From positions 49,191,313-49,255,312 of the forward strand of contig NC_086285.1 of the NCBI RefSeq assembly GCF_963924245.1: a DNA stretch of 64,000 nucleotides, written 5' to 3'. Position numbers and translations under genes: made by a program. Below, piece after piece: positions 22,206 to 35,647 of the stretch. Source of the DNA: Chroicocephalus ridibundus (taxonomy: Eukaryota; Chordata; Aves; Charadriiformes; Laridae). The notes beneath the pieces were generated by a model. It saw only the letters and a list, made by a program, of their open reading frames with translations, did not search any database and was not told the DNA's origin. The first letter of the stretch is position 1. Each line of letters starts with the position of its first letter.

Positions 22206-25200
22206 CTGCCGGTGTCTGTCTATTGTATTCTGTGTGTTTATCAGTGTCTAACATAGCTGATCACTGCCTTGAGTGGTTGTTCAGAGCCTGATGGGGAAAC
22301 CTCAGGCAGCAGTTTTGTCTCCAAAAGAGGTCATCCAGCAGGCTTGTGGCAGGAAGAAAGAGTAAATGCAGGAGGCTATGGGAGACCATTGACCTGGCAG
22401 GCTGTCTTTCCTGTAGGAAGTGCTGTGAGAGCCGCGGAGGGAGAAAAGGAGCGTGGACATCACTGTCTGTTGATGTTTCAGACCATAAGGAGATTACAGC
22501 CCTCTTCTCTGCCTGATTGTCTGCTGCAGAAAGCTGGGCTGTGGCTTGGAGGTGGAATGATGCTTCTCAGAGCTGCAGACAAGCAACATGGTGCATGTGC
22601 TGCTTCTTGCTCAGGTCTGCAGATAAAATCTTTAACTTTAAAGGAGCATGGAATCAGGCCCTTCACAGCAGTTGCGCTCTGAACAGGGGAAGAAAAAGAG
22701 AGGCAGCAGTATATGCTCCAACTGTTTCACTTCTCTCTGCACTTACATATCAATGTTACTTCGTGTGCCATTAATTAGACTTAATAGTCTATACTTTATC
22801 TCCCTTGTCATAATAAATTAAGTGTGAAAAATTTCAACAAAAAAGCACTCAAGTGATCTCAGCATTAACAAGCTCAGCTTTCCTGAGACCTGAATTCAGC
22901 AAAGTGCTTCAGCGTCTGCTTGAAGTCCTGCATGTGCTTAGCCGGGCTGCAGCCCGAGGCAGTACCAAGTGAAGGGCAAACCTCCAAGGTTGAGCTGCTC
23001 AACTCGCCAAACTGATGTTAGTAGCCCTGCCCTGGGCAAATGATTGTCTCCATCCCAGTGGCATCACTTGCCTAAACAAATAGATGGTGCACGCCTTTCG
23101 TTTGTCACTGATCTTCAGCTTAAGGGGAAGTCTTTCATTTGGAACCCAGATTTTCCAGCTCAAGTGGCTACGTTTTGGCTTCCAAATCTGGCTGCTTATA
23201 TTTGAATTTTTAATTAGGCAGGAGACCAGCTCTGAAAATTTTGGCTCCAGGCAGAAACTGCATTTCAAATAAGCTAGCCTGAGCAAACATCACGGTTGGA
23301 GCTGGGGAAGGGGATAGCTCTCAGAGCTGCTATCCAGCTGTTTTCGGTTCCAGCTTGGGTCATACATACTCAGTCTCACATTCTCAAACTTGAAGGACAC
23401 GAGCCATGAAAGTCGAAAACCTAAAAGACAGAGGCATCACTGAAGGAAGAGGTGTCCACTCTCCAGGAAGCATCTAAAACTAGATCAATACTAGATTTTG
23501 TATAAGGTCAGTTGAGTTGGAGACTCTGGAGACCCTCCACTAAAGTCAACGGGATCTGGTTCCCTTTGAAGGTCCCCAGATCTTACTGAAAGTCCTCATC
23601 ACCTTGAGGGGTCAAAACTGTACGCTATAAAAATATTACCTGGAGCTTTTGAATATTTTAGCTTCTGATCCTGGCCCAAATTTGGAAGAACAAATGAGTT
23701 CAAACAGGAAAGAAAAAGAAGCCCAAACCCAAGTGCTCACATTTTCACTGGATCTTGAAGGGTTTTATTTGAATTTTGTTTGAGGGGGGTTGTTCAGCTG
23801 GCCTTCTGTTTTTATTCCAAGTGGGTCTGCGCACTCCAAAACAAGCACTTAATGCAAGAAGTAGCATGGCATGGAATAATCTAAGTTCATGCCTTCAGAG
23901 CGAAAACCAGAAATATGTTCTGCTGTAAAGATTCCTGCTGTGCTGAGGTCCGAAGTCTGCGTATATCTTTATTGGTGAACTCCTGCAGGAACAAATAGCA
24001 GACGAAGGCATGACTTGAACCGAGTTGCTTGTTACTGCTGCAACCGGAATTCAGCCCCTGCTGCTGCCAATTAGAGGGCTAATTGGGAAGTGGATCCTTA
24101 ACCCCTTCGGAAATTGCTATCTCTAGGAAATTTCCTGCCTCTCTCAATGGTGCTGTGATACAGAGCCAGGCAAAGGCTGTGCCAACAGCAGCTGGGATAG
24201 GCACCATGAAGGAAAATGCTGCTCAGGAAGAAAAGCATGATGCTGCAGTATTTATGCAAAGTTTAAAAAGCATATGCGATTTGGAGGAAAACAAGAACGC
24301 AGTCTTGTTTTCTTGAGATTCAGGAGCTCATGTCCCAAAGACCAGAAGCAAGTTATGTCTTAAACTGCTGAGTTTAAAAATCTCCTGGAATATGGCAAGC
24401 TGAACTTTTCCCGTGGCAGAAGCTCTCCCCTGGTGAGGCCTAAGACAATGTTATTTATTTAGAAATTCTTCCAGAGCATCTGTTTAGTATTCAGCAACCC
24501 ACCTTTGCCATCTTCCCTCTCCATCTACAGTCTCACCCTAAAAGCCAGCTGAGCTGATTAGTTGTTAAGACCTAACACATAGCCAGGACTCTCACATGAA
24601 ATCAAAAGATTAAATCTAGATTAAACCTGACTGCCCACAGATGCAACTTCACTGAAATTGTTTAAGCTTAAACTAGGGATGAATTTGTCTCAGAGTCATT
24701 AATTGGTTTGGGTATCTTGCAGTTCTTTGCCTGAAAGACATTAAATACTCATTTATTTGTTGCAAAACATTTTTACATCACGGCCAGTATCTGGCATGGA
24801 AAGAAAGAAAAGCAAACTACCCAAAATTGCCAGGAAGCTGTAATCCTCAGGGAATTTTCTCCTATCTAAATTGGAACTACCTCAGTAGCAGAAGGTTACT
24901 CAGGGATATTTTAATAGGAAGGAGCGAAACAGATCTTCCATTGTGATCAGCCATACAACTTCCTTCTGCTTTGGGTAGAAGCAGACTTGAATCTCAGGGT
25001 AGGAATATATCTGGACCACGGACCAAACCTGAGCCATCATTTTGTCTTTCAGAAGGGTTCATTTTTTCCCCAGCTACGTTTCCAAGTTCATTTGCCAGAC
25101 TCTGCACTTTAAAGCTATGGCTGGCAACAGAAGTCCAGCAAAACGGTATGAAGAAAGAGGATTTTCTCCTAGGATTTCTGACCTGAGCAGAAATAGGCAG

Positions 25201-28200
25201 TACTGGAAATAGTGCAAAACCCATCTTCCTTGAAAACTTTCCAGCCCATTTTTGCAGACTGTAGGCATTTGGGCAGTCCAGATGAACTCTGGATAACCAC
25301 CCAAATTTTTGGGTTTGCCCATCGCTAAAAATATCACAGACTGAAGGGCACTGTCTTAAACTGAGTCTCCAAGCATTTTGAAATTCACCCAGCCCTGGTT
25401 GAAGTGATCATTATAATCTGGCAGGGAATGAAATCTGCGTTCCAAACTGTAGCTATTTTTAAAATCATCTTGCCAAAGCCCTGTTGGAGACTGAAAAGAA
25501 AACCATTTTAGCCTGAACAGAACGATCAATAATTTCCTATTCTTGATGCCGCATTTGTATACAATAGCGGACATAATAGCACGTATCTGTAGGTAAATTG
25601 CATACAGCTGAGCAACTGTTAAGATTTGTAATCTTGCTGCAGAGTCCAAAATAATAGTAATGATGATTTAAAAACCCTCCAAACTCTGTTATAATTTTTA
25701 GTTACCACCTACTCACGGCCTCCCACGCACTCCAGGAAACCAGCTAGATTTCCCAGCTGCTCTGTAGCAAGCTCTTCACAAGCACGCGTACAATCATACT
25801 CTAAACAAGGCTAGAGGTTTCCCATGCAGACGACCTTACGGTCTTTTCTTACAGTGCATGAGGCCAACGATGTCAAGCCATAGGGTGGGCAAGTGCACCA
25901 GCGCGGTCAGGTGAGAGGAAAGGAAGGAAGCCTGGCTGCATTTGTTGCATTTGGGAATCCCCTTCCCAAAAAAGCTTGTTGTTCCCAGACAGAGAAAGAT
26001 TTTTAAAGAGCAGCTTGCAGAAGTGGTAATGGGTAGCTTGCTATCAGGGACAGCCAGCCTGGGAAAGCACTCAGTTAGGATGAGACCTCTGTGTAGACTG
26101 GGAGAGAGTAAGGGAGTGCGTGATCAACGCAAAGAGGACCCTAAACATAAATAAGTGAGCAGGGCAGGAAATTCAGAGAAAGTACAGTGTGAGCCGTAGC
26201 ACAGCGGATCAATCGAGAGTAGAAGATTACAGCAGTATCACCTGTCTTAAAGTGTGCGGAAGGGGGGACCGAGGGACAGGGGTGGATTGCTGGCAAATCG
26301 CTTACTATTTTTATCTTCTATCTGCATGAGACAATGATGGATTATCTACGTTTAATAGGAATTTATGACCCGACGAGTGATATTTAAAGGACCCAATGAT
26401 GCATTTAATAACCAAACATTCTTCCTGATTAGTGCTCATTTGATCTCTTGAGGATAGTGCTCCCTCTGACAGATGTAAAAAAAATGCCCTTGTCTCCCTA
26501 TAGCTTGTGCCAGAGTCCAGGGATGCTGCAGACCTCAGGAATATCTGAGAAATTAATTTTGCCTGAGAATGCACGTACTATATAGTTTAGACTCTTTTGG
26601 TTGCACTCTCTCTCTCTCTCATAGTATGCTGTTAGAAGAATGCAGAAGTTGGAAAGCAGAAGTCCTGCTGATTCTTCGTTAAACTGATTTTTTCCCTTTC
26701 TTTGTCAGATTTAGTGAGTCTTTGAGCATTAATGCAATTGCTTAGCCATTTGCAAAGGTGAACAAAATTGATCTCGAGTAATCTGCATGATTTTAGTCAT
26801 TTGAATAAAAATGTAAAGGAATGAACTTGTGCCACTTGGCAGAGGCTGTGTTTCTCCTCTTTTTTGGATTGCGTTTTCACAAATATGCTTGCTCAGATTC
26901 TTAGCTGTCTATCTGATGGGCAGAGAAGAATCGGAGCAATAGAGAATGGGAAAAGGAGCATTAGTTTTGGCATTGATAATACACTCCTAGAGAGATTACT
27001 CCTTGTCTACTACTTCTGGTCCCAAAGATACTCAGGGACCCGCAGTATCCCAGGAGAAATGGGTTACTGCATGTCTCTGGCCACATCCCTTCCTTGGTAT
27101 GCCTTAGGCTTTTTGGGATTACCCCTAAAGAGAGGAAATCAGCTTTCACCTTAATCTAGCGAAGGTTTCTCTTTTCCACTCTAAACCCCTCAAAACCTCT
27201 TAAATCTGTTTCAGCGAAAGGCTCAGGAGTATACCCTAGTCATCTATCCCACTGCTGTCCTGAACTTACAGGCAAACATAAAACGTCTGCCGCAACCCGT
27301 GCATTGCATCATTTTTAACCTTCTGCTGTAGGAGCTCTGAAAGCAGGATTTGTATCAGGAGGCCACCAGCTGATGAATGGTGGCTGTTTCCTTCTCCTTT
27401 ACTCTGTGACAGCCTTCCTAAGTTAATCACCATTAGACAGACATGGGCAAACAAATCTTTGCCCGACTCAACAGCCTTATGTTCTCCTATACCATAGCTT
27501 ACTGTGACACAGCAGATGAGGGAAAACACTGAGGTACTTCTTCAGGGTTTCCTACAAATCACCCCATCGCAGAGAGGGATTTACCACCCACAGCAGAGCA
27601 GGAGCCAGTTCCTCCTGTAGAAGCCTCCTGTTTGCATGCCGGCTTTGCTGCCTTTAGCCCAGCTCCTCAAAGAGGAGTTTTATAGGCAGATGCATCAACA
27701 TTGATCGGTTCAGCCTTAATTTAATAACCACTCCTTTGCAGCTGGGAGAAAATTCTACCTCCCTCTACCCACCTATGCTTGTCTCTGCCGTCTCAAGGAC
27801 CCCCTCCATCTTCAGCAAGAACCTGCTGCCCGCAGCAGCGCGGGCGCTTTCACCCATTTCATTCAGCATGGACCGGCCTCCACCATCCGCCTTTGCTTCA
27901 TTTCCCAACGAAAGTCACAAAACTTTTGATGACCTTGCCTTCTGCCCCCTAAAGAAAGGTTAACAGCCTTTGGGGCTTTGCGTTTTTCCTCCCCCTTCAG
28001 AAAGTCAGCTTAGTTTCAATGATAAAAATAAACAAGGCCATTGAAAAGTCCCCATGGATCCAAGCCTTGTTTAACTGGGCAGAGGGGCACTTCACCCCCT
28101 TTCTTTTGTCAATTAGGCTTGCCACTGAAACCTGTACCTGAATTTCAGAATTTCAATGTTGGGTTTTTTTTTTATTATTTTGGCTTGATTTATCTCTAAA

Positions 28201-29017
28201 TTTTTCCTGGTAAGTTTCCTTCTAAAGTTCATTCTCTCCTGCAACACAATAAAAACATAGAACCCACCGCTCCCTAGAAAAAAAGGGGTTTTTATAGCAG
28301 TTCATATGAAAAGTCATTTATTAATATTGTTTGTATACTGTGCTATTCTAATGCTCTGTAAATAAAAAAACCCTATATTATTATATTATATTGCGTAGAT
28401 AAAAAACAAAAGCTTTACATAGTGGTACCCATTCACAGAACCAGCCCCCTCTTGTGCGTGACAGATTGACACATACACAAATTCATTCTTATTGTATGTG
28501 AAATACCAAAATAAAAGTGCCTTCTATACATCCTGCAGAATATTCCACCTTGAAATGGGTCCAGGTAGTTTCACTGTAGATGCAGATGAATTTTCTGCTG
28601 TTCACATTGCTGCAGTTCTTAAATGTATTATTCATTCGGAGTGATTGATTTGGCGTGCTGTCCACATTGCTTAAAAGCCACTGTCTGTTCATCTGTCTGT
28701 TAATCTGTTTTGGCATCTTGCAGAGATAGAGCTATAGAAAACACTTTTTGTTTCTGTTGAAGTAGTGACCAAAACCAAAAAATCATAAAAAAGGAACTCC
28801 TTGATCTTTCGACTCATATACATAAAAAAAAAAATATCTATACCACTGAGATGGCTGAATAGCCGAAAGGAGAGATTTTTATATTCTGCCAGTGGTGTGC
28901 TAGAAGCATGGTGCATTTGTTTCTGCCTGATTAGTCGGATGCTGGGGCAGGGGAACCAGGAGGAGACGTCGCAGCAGAGGAAGAAGATGCTCTCCGTAAG
29001 ATCATGACCTCCATTCC
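22206..29017. other. Unique non-coding sequence with minor old repeats
   Basis: Mostly single-copy, AT-richer DNA. At about 22880-22960, phrases such as gaattcagcaaagtgcttca and tgcatgtgctta recall a palindromic interspersed repeat common in reptile and bird genomes, probably a decayed DNA-transposon-like element; I hold this loosely. A CT dinucleotide run is at 26605-26620. A-rich and T-rich runs occur near 28168 and 28826. No gene is recognised. Confidence 0.45.
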
Positions 29018-29182
29018 AGTGTCATTTCACACCTCAGGCAGTGATCTTGTTACATCTCATAAGCTAAGCAAGGTCAGCCCTGGTCAGGCTAAACGCTTGA
29101 ATAGGAAACTTCTAAGGAAAAACTCAGGTGCTGTGGAAAGTGTGGGGTTGGTGGCTGGGTAGGTGACATTATTCCCTTGGAG
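29018..29182 (+). repeat. 5S rRNA-derived SINE (head and start of body)
   Basis: The segment 29030-29130 follows 5S rRNA from its internal region onward: tgatcttgttacatctcata, then aagctaagcaaggtcag, then a decayed ttggatgggagacc equivalent (cttgaataggaaactt), then caggtgctgtggaaag. After the 5S part it continues with a gttggtggctgggtaggtga block. As I recall, this block follows the 5S head in a SINE family of crocodilians, turtles and birds. A 5S head supplies an internal RNA polymerase III promoter. The copy is too mutated and too fused to be a functional 5S gene. Confidence 0.72.
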
Positions 29183-32100
29183 TTGGCACAAAAGATGCGC
29201 TCTGTTAAAAAGCCTCCATGCATTGGCTGCGACTCCGCTCCGGCAGCTAAAGGCACTGCCTCTCAGGTGGGTCAGACCCCGAGGCTGCAGTTATTAACAA
29301 CATTTCTTCCCGGTTTTCCCTGGAGCGGAGGTGCCAACCCCACTGGCCTGCCCAAGCTCCGTGACGGGTGGTTACGTGTGTCCCCAGCAGCTCCCACCTG
29401 CAGTTCCCATAGGAGAGGTCACGCTTTGCTTCACCCTCCTGGCAAGCTGTCCTGGGCAGTGTTGGTGGCAGGCTCCATCCCTGAGCACCCTGCAGCTCAG
29501 GAGGAGGAAAATTAAATACACGCGCTGGGCGGCTATTTCGGAAGGGTACTTATTCAAAAAAGGGAAATAGTGAAAAGCCAAGAAATGCTCATGTGAAAAT
29601 CCCCCTGGCACTCCCGGCTCTCCTGCTCTCTTCCCTTGTGTTCCTGGTCACAGGCTGTCTTCTCCTCTGAGGAGAAGACACTTGTGCCTCCTCGGCCGGG
29701 GCACAAGTCCCTTTGATCCCCACCACCTGCCACGAGGAAGAGCGTTATTCCCCTCATGTCCTCGCAGAAGGCTCTTCCTGCCCTCAGAAGGTTCTGCTCG
29801 AGAAGTGGATGTAGCCTTTTGCTGTAGTTTTTGGCAGCAACGTGAGCGTTTTGGAAAGAGAAGAGGACAACTCTGCAGCATGCTTTGCTCATTGGATGAG
29901 GTGCAGGGCTTACTGCTATGGAAAGTGGGTGAGATAAAAAACCTCCCCAAACCCACATCTCTAATGACAACTAGACTTGAAAGTATGCAGATAAATGGTA
30001 CAATGTTTAGAGAGACGACCAATTTGTCATTTAATCAAAACAATACTCTTAGCCTGATTAGTCTGGTCTACATTTTAGTGCTGCACCTTATGCCAGAAAG
30101 TGTTTTGCTTAATGTTTTAATTTTGAATTTCCTAAAGCGGAAGGTGTTTCCTAACCCCACTCTCCACCTCTCAGTTGCAAAACAAGTGGTGAGGTGAATG
30201 CTAAGGCAAAGTCCTAAGGATAAACCAATTCAGCCCAGCAAACCTAGAACCAGCCGAAAAGTTTTGCTTAGTCTTCAGATTAAAGGCTGGTTCCCTTCAC
30301 TCAGTGCAAAGAAGTCCTTCAGAAGACGGGGGGCTCATTGCTGTCCCCTCTCAGCATGGTGACTCCTACGCTGGTTTGCACCATAATTCCATGTGCCCCT
30401 GTCCGAGCACTCGTGGGTGTCTGTGGGTGCCTGTGGTTTCAGGCGCAGCACAGTCGGCAATGTTGCTGTTATGAACCTAAAGTTTGAAACTTTATACTTC
30501 ATGAGTGTTTCAGACCTGGTGCGGGCTCCCTAGCTAGCCGCTGGAGAAGTTCTTCACAGCCCCATCCTCGGCACAATGAACAAACAGTCAAAAACAACCC
30601 AAAATTCCACTTGATGGTCTTGAAAAATATACTTTGTGTTTCACGCTTGCTTTCCTGGTCGCCTATAAAATGCCATGCCCCAAAATGGCACTAGGTGAAC
30701 AATAGTCATTTCCTGAAATAGAGGCTCTCTCAAATCCCCTTCATTTGTGTTTGTTGCTGTTGTGATTCTTCACCTGCTGGCCTTTATCTAGTAAAGCAAG
30801 GTGAGTTCAAAGACAACTCTGGAGGTCTGTAACGATTTTAATGATGAGGTGAAGTTGGAAGGTCTTGTGTATTATGAACTTAATGGGGCATTTTTCTCAT
30901 TTACGCTGACATCCTTTACATGGAGTTGTGAAAAGGGAAAGGTATAGACAAGTGATCACAAGCGATTGATTTATTAAGAAATAACTGCCCCTTACCTGTA
31001 AGCGAAGGCCCAGTGAGGCAAACAAATACTTAATAAGCCCATATAATCCTACTAGAGCTACAGTGGGCTTAAGTTCCCATTGTCTTCTCCCACTTGCTTT
31101 ACTTTGCTATATGAAGCCATTAGATAAAGAACAATGACAAGAATCAATAACAGAACTGTGTGAGTAGCTCAGATTTTGATTTTTCCTAGCTATGCTGAAA
31201 AATCGTGAGAGAAATTAATTTGTAGTCGACCTGCAATGAATTCTTTCCAACATTTTTGGCGATCACTTTAAGCTAACTGTAGCATTTTCTTCAGCCTCAA
31301 ATTAAATATTTTTTCTCTGACTTCAGCTTCTACAAGTTTTCTAATTAAAAAATAAGTTGAAAGAAATATCAGAAATGTCAGAAGTTAGTGGAACAGAATG
31401 GCACTAATTTTTTTTCGATACCAAAATGCAAGGTTTAAATTGTTTTTACTGGATTTTGTGTGCAGTAGCACAAATAATCCATTGAAATTTTCAAACTATT
31501 TTATTGCCACCCAATCACATATTTTCTCCAAGGAAAAAAATGTTGCTATGAAAGAATTTGCCAGGGCTCTACTCAGTGGCCGCATTCCCAGTGTTGATGC
31601 TGAAGCTGTTTATTCCAGGTACTTTATGCTCCTGTAGAAACCCCAGAGTGATATGCGTGAGACAGTTATAGGCACACAACAGGGAACTTTATTATGGAGC
31701 ATTTTCGGGAGGTATGGCTCTTTCTTTTAGAGTTTTGGGGTATTTCTCTAGAGAGAAAACTAACATCTGAAGGACAAAAAAACCCAAAACTTCTTTTGAT
31801 GAACATTTTCTGGTTTTGAGATTAAAGCGTCACACAACTTCCATCGCAAATATTTTCTGCAACAGTTCCAGAGCTGAACATTTTCAAGGTAAGTGTGTAA
31901 ATCCATCTGTGCCTGCTTTCCCGGAGACCGGGACAGACTATTTTAAGATTGCACTAGAAGACGGACAATACATTGGGGCTGGTCAGGAAACGGAGTCAAA
32001 CCAAGAGCTCAAGTTAGCATTGCCAGCCAAAAATAAGTAGCTGAGTAACTACAAGTTATAGAGGAAATGCTCGTTTTAATACATTCATTTTGTTCGAGGA

Positions 32101-32278
32101 AGTGATGTCAAGCTATTGTCAATGGGAAGTGATGAAACCCAATGGGTTAGTGCAACGGCAGGGAAGTCTGTAAGTGTTTGCAGGACACCCCCCCCCCCAG
32201 TGCCTTCTGGATGAACTTGGTTGCTCACCACCCCTCTGCTTCCACCCTCCCCTATTTATTCCCACAACACCCAGTCAT
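29183..32278. other. Unique non-coding sequence
   Basis: No repeat or gene is recognised. A forward open frame of 171 codons (29682-30197) and a reverse one of 138 codons (29554-29970) overlap each other in a GC-richer patch. Neither shows a domain I recognise. Confidence 0.5.
32188..32198 (+). repeat. Poly(C) run
   Basis: Eleven consecutive C. Such homopolymers are length-unstable and error-prone in sequencing, so the exact length should be treated with caution. Confidence 0.85.
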
Positions 32279-32390
32279 GTGAGGACCTGAGACGCTGAGA
32301 AGCAAAACGACCTTGTGAAGGTCATACAGAAAACCAGGAATACAGCTGTCCCTCATAGGCTGGCGTGCAACCAGGAGACCTGTGCTTTTC
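32279..32390 (-). repeat. MIR-type SINE fragment
   Basis: On the plus strand it reads as the reverse complement of a MIR core. gaggacctgagacgctgaga stands for gaggaaactgaggcacagag. Then come gaccttgtgaaggtcataca (for cttgcccaaggtcacaca) and caaccaggagacctgtgct (for aacccaggtctcctgact). Block order and spacing fit well, and the 3' part of the element (left side) is missing. Confidence 0.7.
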
Positions 32391-33614
32391 AGCAAGATTT
32401 TTGGGTCCGCCACACTGAATCAATAAGATTATTTTGGACTGCCTGCTTGTTTGTCCTATCTACAAACAAATAGGGGTGTGGCAAAAAAGCTTGCCTTTTT
32501 CTTTTCAGAAGGAAAATCCTCCACTGAGAGCCACCGGGTCTTCGCGTTCATTTGTGTGTTCCCATTTGTAGTAGGAAGGCTGCCCGTTATTTTGGTAAAG
32601 CAAACATCAAGTTCAGGAAAGGCAGGCAGGCAAGTAAATTGAAGGGTTGGTGCCTCAAGAGTTGTTTGATAACATTAATGCAGCGTGACTGCAATAGAGT
32701 AATCTTTGCAGAGGGTCGTCAGGAGCCCAGCCACATAGGCTGGGAAGTACACAGCACCGATTAAACTGGAAATGGCTGAAACAAGAGTTACCAAAGGAAA
32801 AGAGGGAGGCAACGGGAGAATAGGGCTGCTTCCGTAGGGAAAATGCTAGCAGCTGTCGTCCTGGAGTAAGTTTTGAGGCTGTCCAGGGCTAAGCAGACAC
32901 CCGTTCAAGGAGTGATAAAATGGCTAAGCCAAAAATTTTTCACTTACGTTCACAAAAAAGGGCAGATTTGCAAGAAACGTTGAGTCTGTCTCCTCATGGA
33001 CACCAGATTCCAGACAGACAGACATGTATTTCTGAAGCTGGGAAGAAGCAGAGCCCTGGGACGAAGTGATGGCAGGGCCATGAAGATAATACTCTCCTTC
33101 CCCATGGCCGTATTTTTAGACCCGTTACTGGGCGAGGAAGCCTGACAGCCAGGCATGCGCTTAAATTCACCGTAACTTTGTTCACAGTGGGACGCGCACT
33201 CACGCTGACCATCAGCCGGCAGATCCACCTCTTGGTGCGCCTGGAACAGAGCTTTTCATGTTCAAAGGGGACGGGAGGCTTGAAGGTTTGGAGGCTGGCA
33301 CAGGGTATGAAGGTGCCTGCCTCTGATCTTCATATGCCTCAGTTCTTCCAGGAAAACCCAAGCTAATTACTGGTTTAAAAGGCTATTTAATTTTAAAACC
33401 ATCCCCCGCCCCCTCCCCATTACTAAGGCGGCATGACTTTCATCATGGAAAAGGTATGTGCCATCTGAAGAGAAAGTAAGGAAACGTGAGGCGGGCTCTT
33501 GCAGGTACTAAAAATAGTGTGTGTATGGGGACAGCCAAGGAAGTCACTTCACAGGAGATAGCGACTGAGTGGCTTCCATTCTATGGGGCTTTGCTGAGTC
33601 CAACTAATTAATGT

Positions 33615-33650
33615 TTGTAAAGCACTTTGAAGATGAAAAGCACCAATCTA
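33615..33650 (+). repeat. Possible SINE/L2-type 3' tail fragment
   Basis: tgtaaagcactttgaagatg followed by aaaagcacc resembles the shared 3' tail (tgtaaagcgctttgagatcc...gatgaaaggcgctatataaa) used by L2-mobilised SINEs. It is short and lacks a recognisable body. Confidence 0.4.
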
Positions 33651-35578
33651 TTGCTAAGTTTAATTAATTGCATCATGTTACTTAAGACTTCCACTAGCTC
33701 CCTTCAAACACCACCAAACTCTTCCGTCTAAATGGCAAGCAAGCCAAAGAGTTCAAGGGAGAGTTTCAGGAGCTGGTGTGAGGACTCTGGGATGGGAACA
33801 AAGCCACAGCAGCACACTGTGCTGACGCCTCTTGGTCTGTGGCTGGAGGGTGGGTTCAACATATACACCTTGACCTTGACTTTAGTGGACCTGGTGTTTT
33901 CAGAGACACTTGAGGAAGGGTTCCTTTTGAGCTCCTAATGATTTCCAGCCCCCTTTAAATCTACACTGTATAATTAGGGCTCTTTTACACTTGCAATTAG
34001 AAGGAAACCAATTTTGGATAAGATCACCTTTATACTGCACAATTGTGTTTCTAACACACGCAATTAGCACCAGTGATAGAACATGAACTTTTCATGCTAA
34101 CCGTGTGCATGCTAATCAGCAATCCTGTTAGCTAAGACATATTAAAAACATGGATGCAAACTCAGATGTAGAAGTACCAACAGGAGGACAGGTAAGGAAA
34201 GTAATCACTTCAACAGCAGCCTCCATTCTTTGAAGAGAAAGGCTTTAAACAGATAGAACTAAATTAATTGGGACAGCTCATCAGGTGAGATAAATCAATG
34301 CGATGCCATGGACTGCAAACTTTATTTTGAAATGGAACAATATTGTTCACATTGATATAGCCAATATTCTCTCTTTTTTTCAGATGAAGTAGTTAAAAGA
34401 TCCCTCATCACATTATTACACCTGTCTTTGCAAGTGAGGCATTTTACTTCTTCAAATAGCGTCCCTAGGGGACATTTAATTCTGAATGATTTTCTCATTA
34501 AAAGTATGGTTCTACTCATGAGAAACAGAATGTCCTAGTAAAATAGGACATGACAGAGCCAGAGATTTATGGGTTCAACACAAGGATTGAAATCTTGATT
34601 ACTGAATAGAAGCGTCTGCAGAATTAATAACTTTGGGTTCTCCACTCATCTCAGTGGGATGCTGCTCATCATTTTCTGATGATTAGAAAGGAAAGTGTTT
34701 CTTAGCATTTGTAAACTCTAATCAGAAACACAACATTAGCTCTAAGGATAAAAGAGCGTCATCAGACAGAGATAACTCAGGTTTTCGCCCAAATTAAACT
34801 TGGAATTAGTTTGGGAAACTCAGTTTGCTGCATCCTCTCTGCACCTCCTCATTTAGCTGCAGACTAGAAAACTGAAACATGGAGAGCATCTCTAAGTCTA
34901 ACATTTTCTCGGGAATCTCCCGAGAGACTTAGGGAGATTTCCAAGCGAGCATTTAGCTCAGCAAGATTTGCACACACACAGAGTACAGAAGCTCTGGAAA
35001 TTTTGGGCTCCTGTCATTTGCAATTGGCAGTGTCCAAGGGTGTTTGCCATGGAAGAGGCTGGAGGGGTAAAAGCTGCTCATACCCACAACTCTTGCCTGA
35101 GAGCGGCTGCCTACCAGTAACTGACAGTCAGATCTGACCCTCTGCTTTTAGGAAGAGATTCAAAGGAGCTGGCGGGGAAGGCTCCCAGTGACAAAGGAGT
35201 AAATTTGTGGACAGGAGCGAATATTCTTACTTTGCCTTCTTTAAGGAAGAGCCCATTCTGCAACACCACCGAGTATGTTCTTACGTAGAAAACGCAGGCT
35301 ATGCCTTTTCTTAACGCATACAGAAGGCAACTGGGGTCCGCTCTAGCACCGGTGCACTTCTGTGATGGGCAATGAATCCATACGTGTACAATTTTTTTTC
35401 TCCTTTTTATCTGCAGTGCAGATTTCCATTACACATTCTGCGCTTGATTCGCACACACGATTCCTGCAGAAATCAATGGAAGTCCTATGTGCAGAAAAAG
35501 GCACAGGAAGTGCAACAGAGATTTGCACCACGGATTAAGAGATTCTCAGTGCTGATCAAAGAAGAATTTTGTCCGAGG

Positions 35579-35647
35579 TTTGTAAAGCACTTTTGAATCC
35601 TTCTTGATGAAAGGCTCTATAAAAATGTAAAGCTACTGTTGTTGTTA
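35579..35647 (+). repeat. SINE/L2-type 3' tail
   Basis: The sequence tgtaaagcacttttgaatcc, then gatgaaaggctctataaaaa, then tgtaaagctactgttgttgtt, is a good match to the 3' tail of 5S-headed and MIR-type amniote SINEs, including the GTT-rich terminus. The 220 bp upstream do not clearly resemble a SINE body. It may be a 5'-truncated copy. Confidence 0.65.

Noticed and set aside
29018..29130. Functional 5S rRNA gene
   Set aside because: Many substitutions and losses in the conserved 5S region, no clean ends or T-run terminator, and a SINE-like continuation.
29682..30197. 171-codon plus-strand open frame as a gene
   Set aside because: Overlaps a 138-codon reverse frame, has no domain I recognise, and lacks convincing flanking splice or promoter signals.
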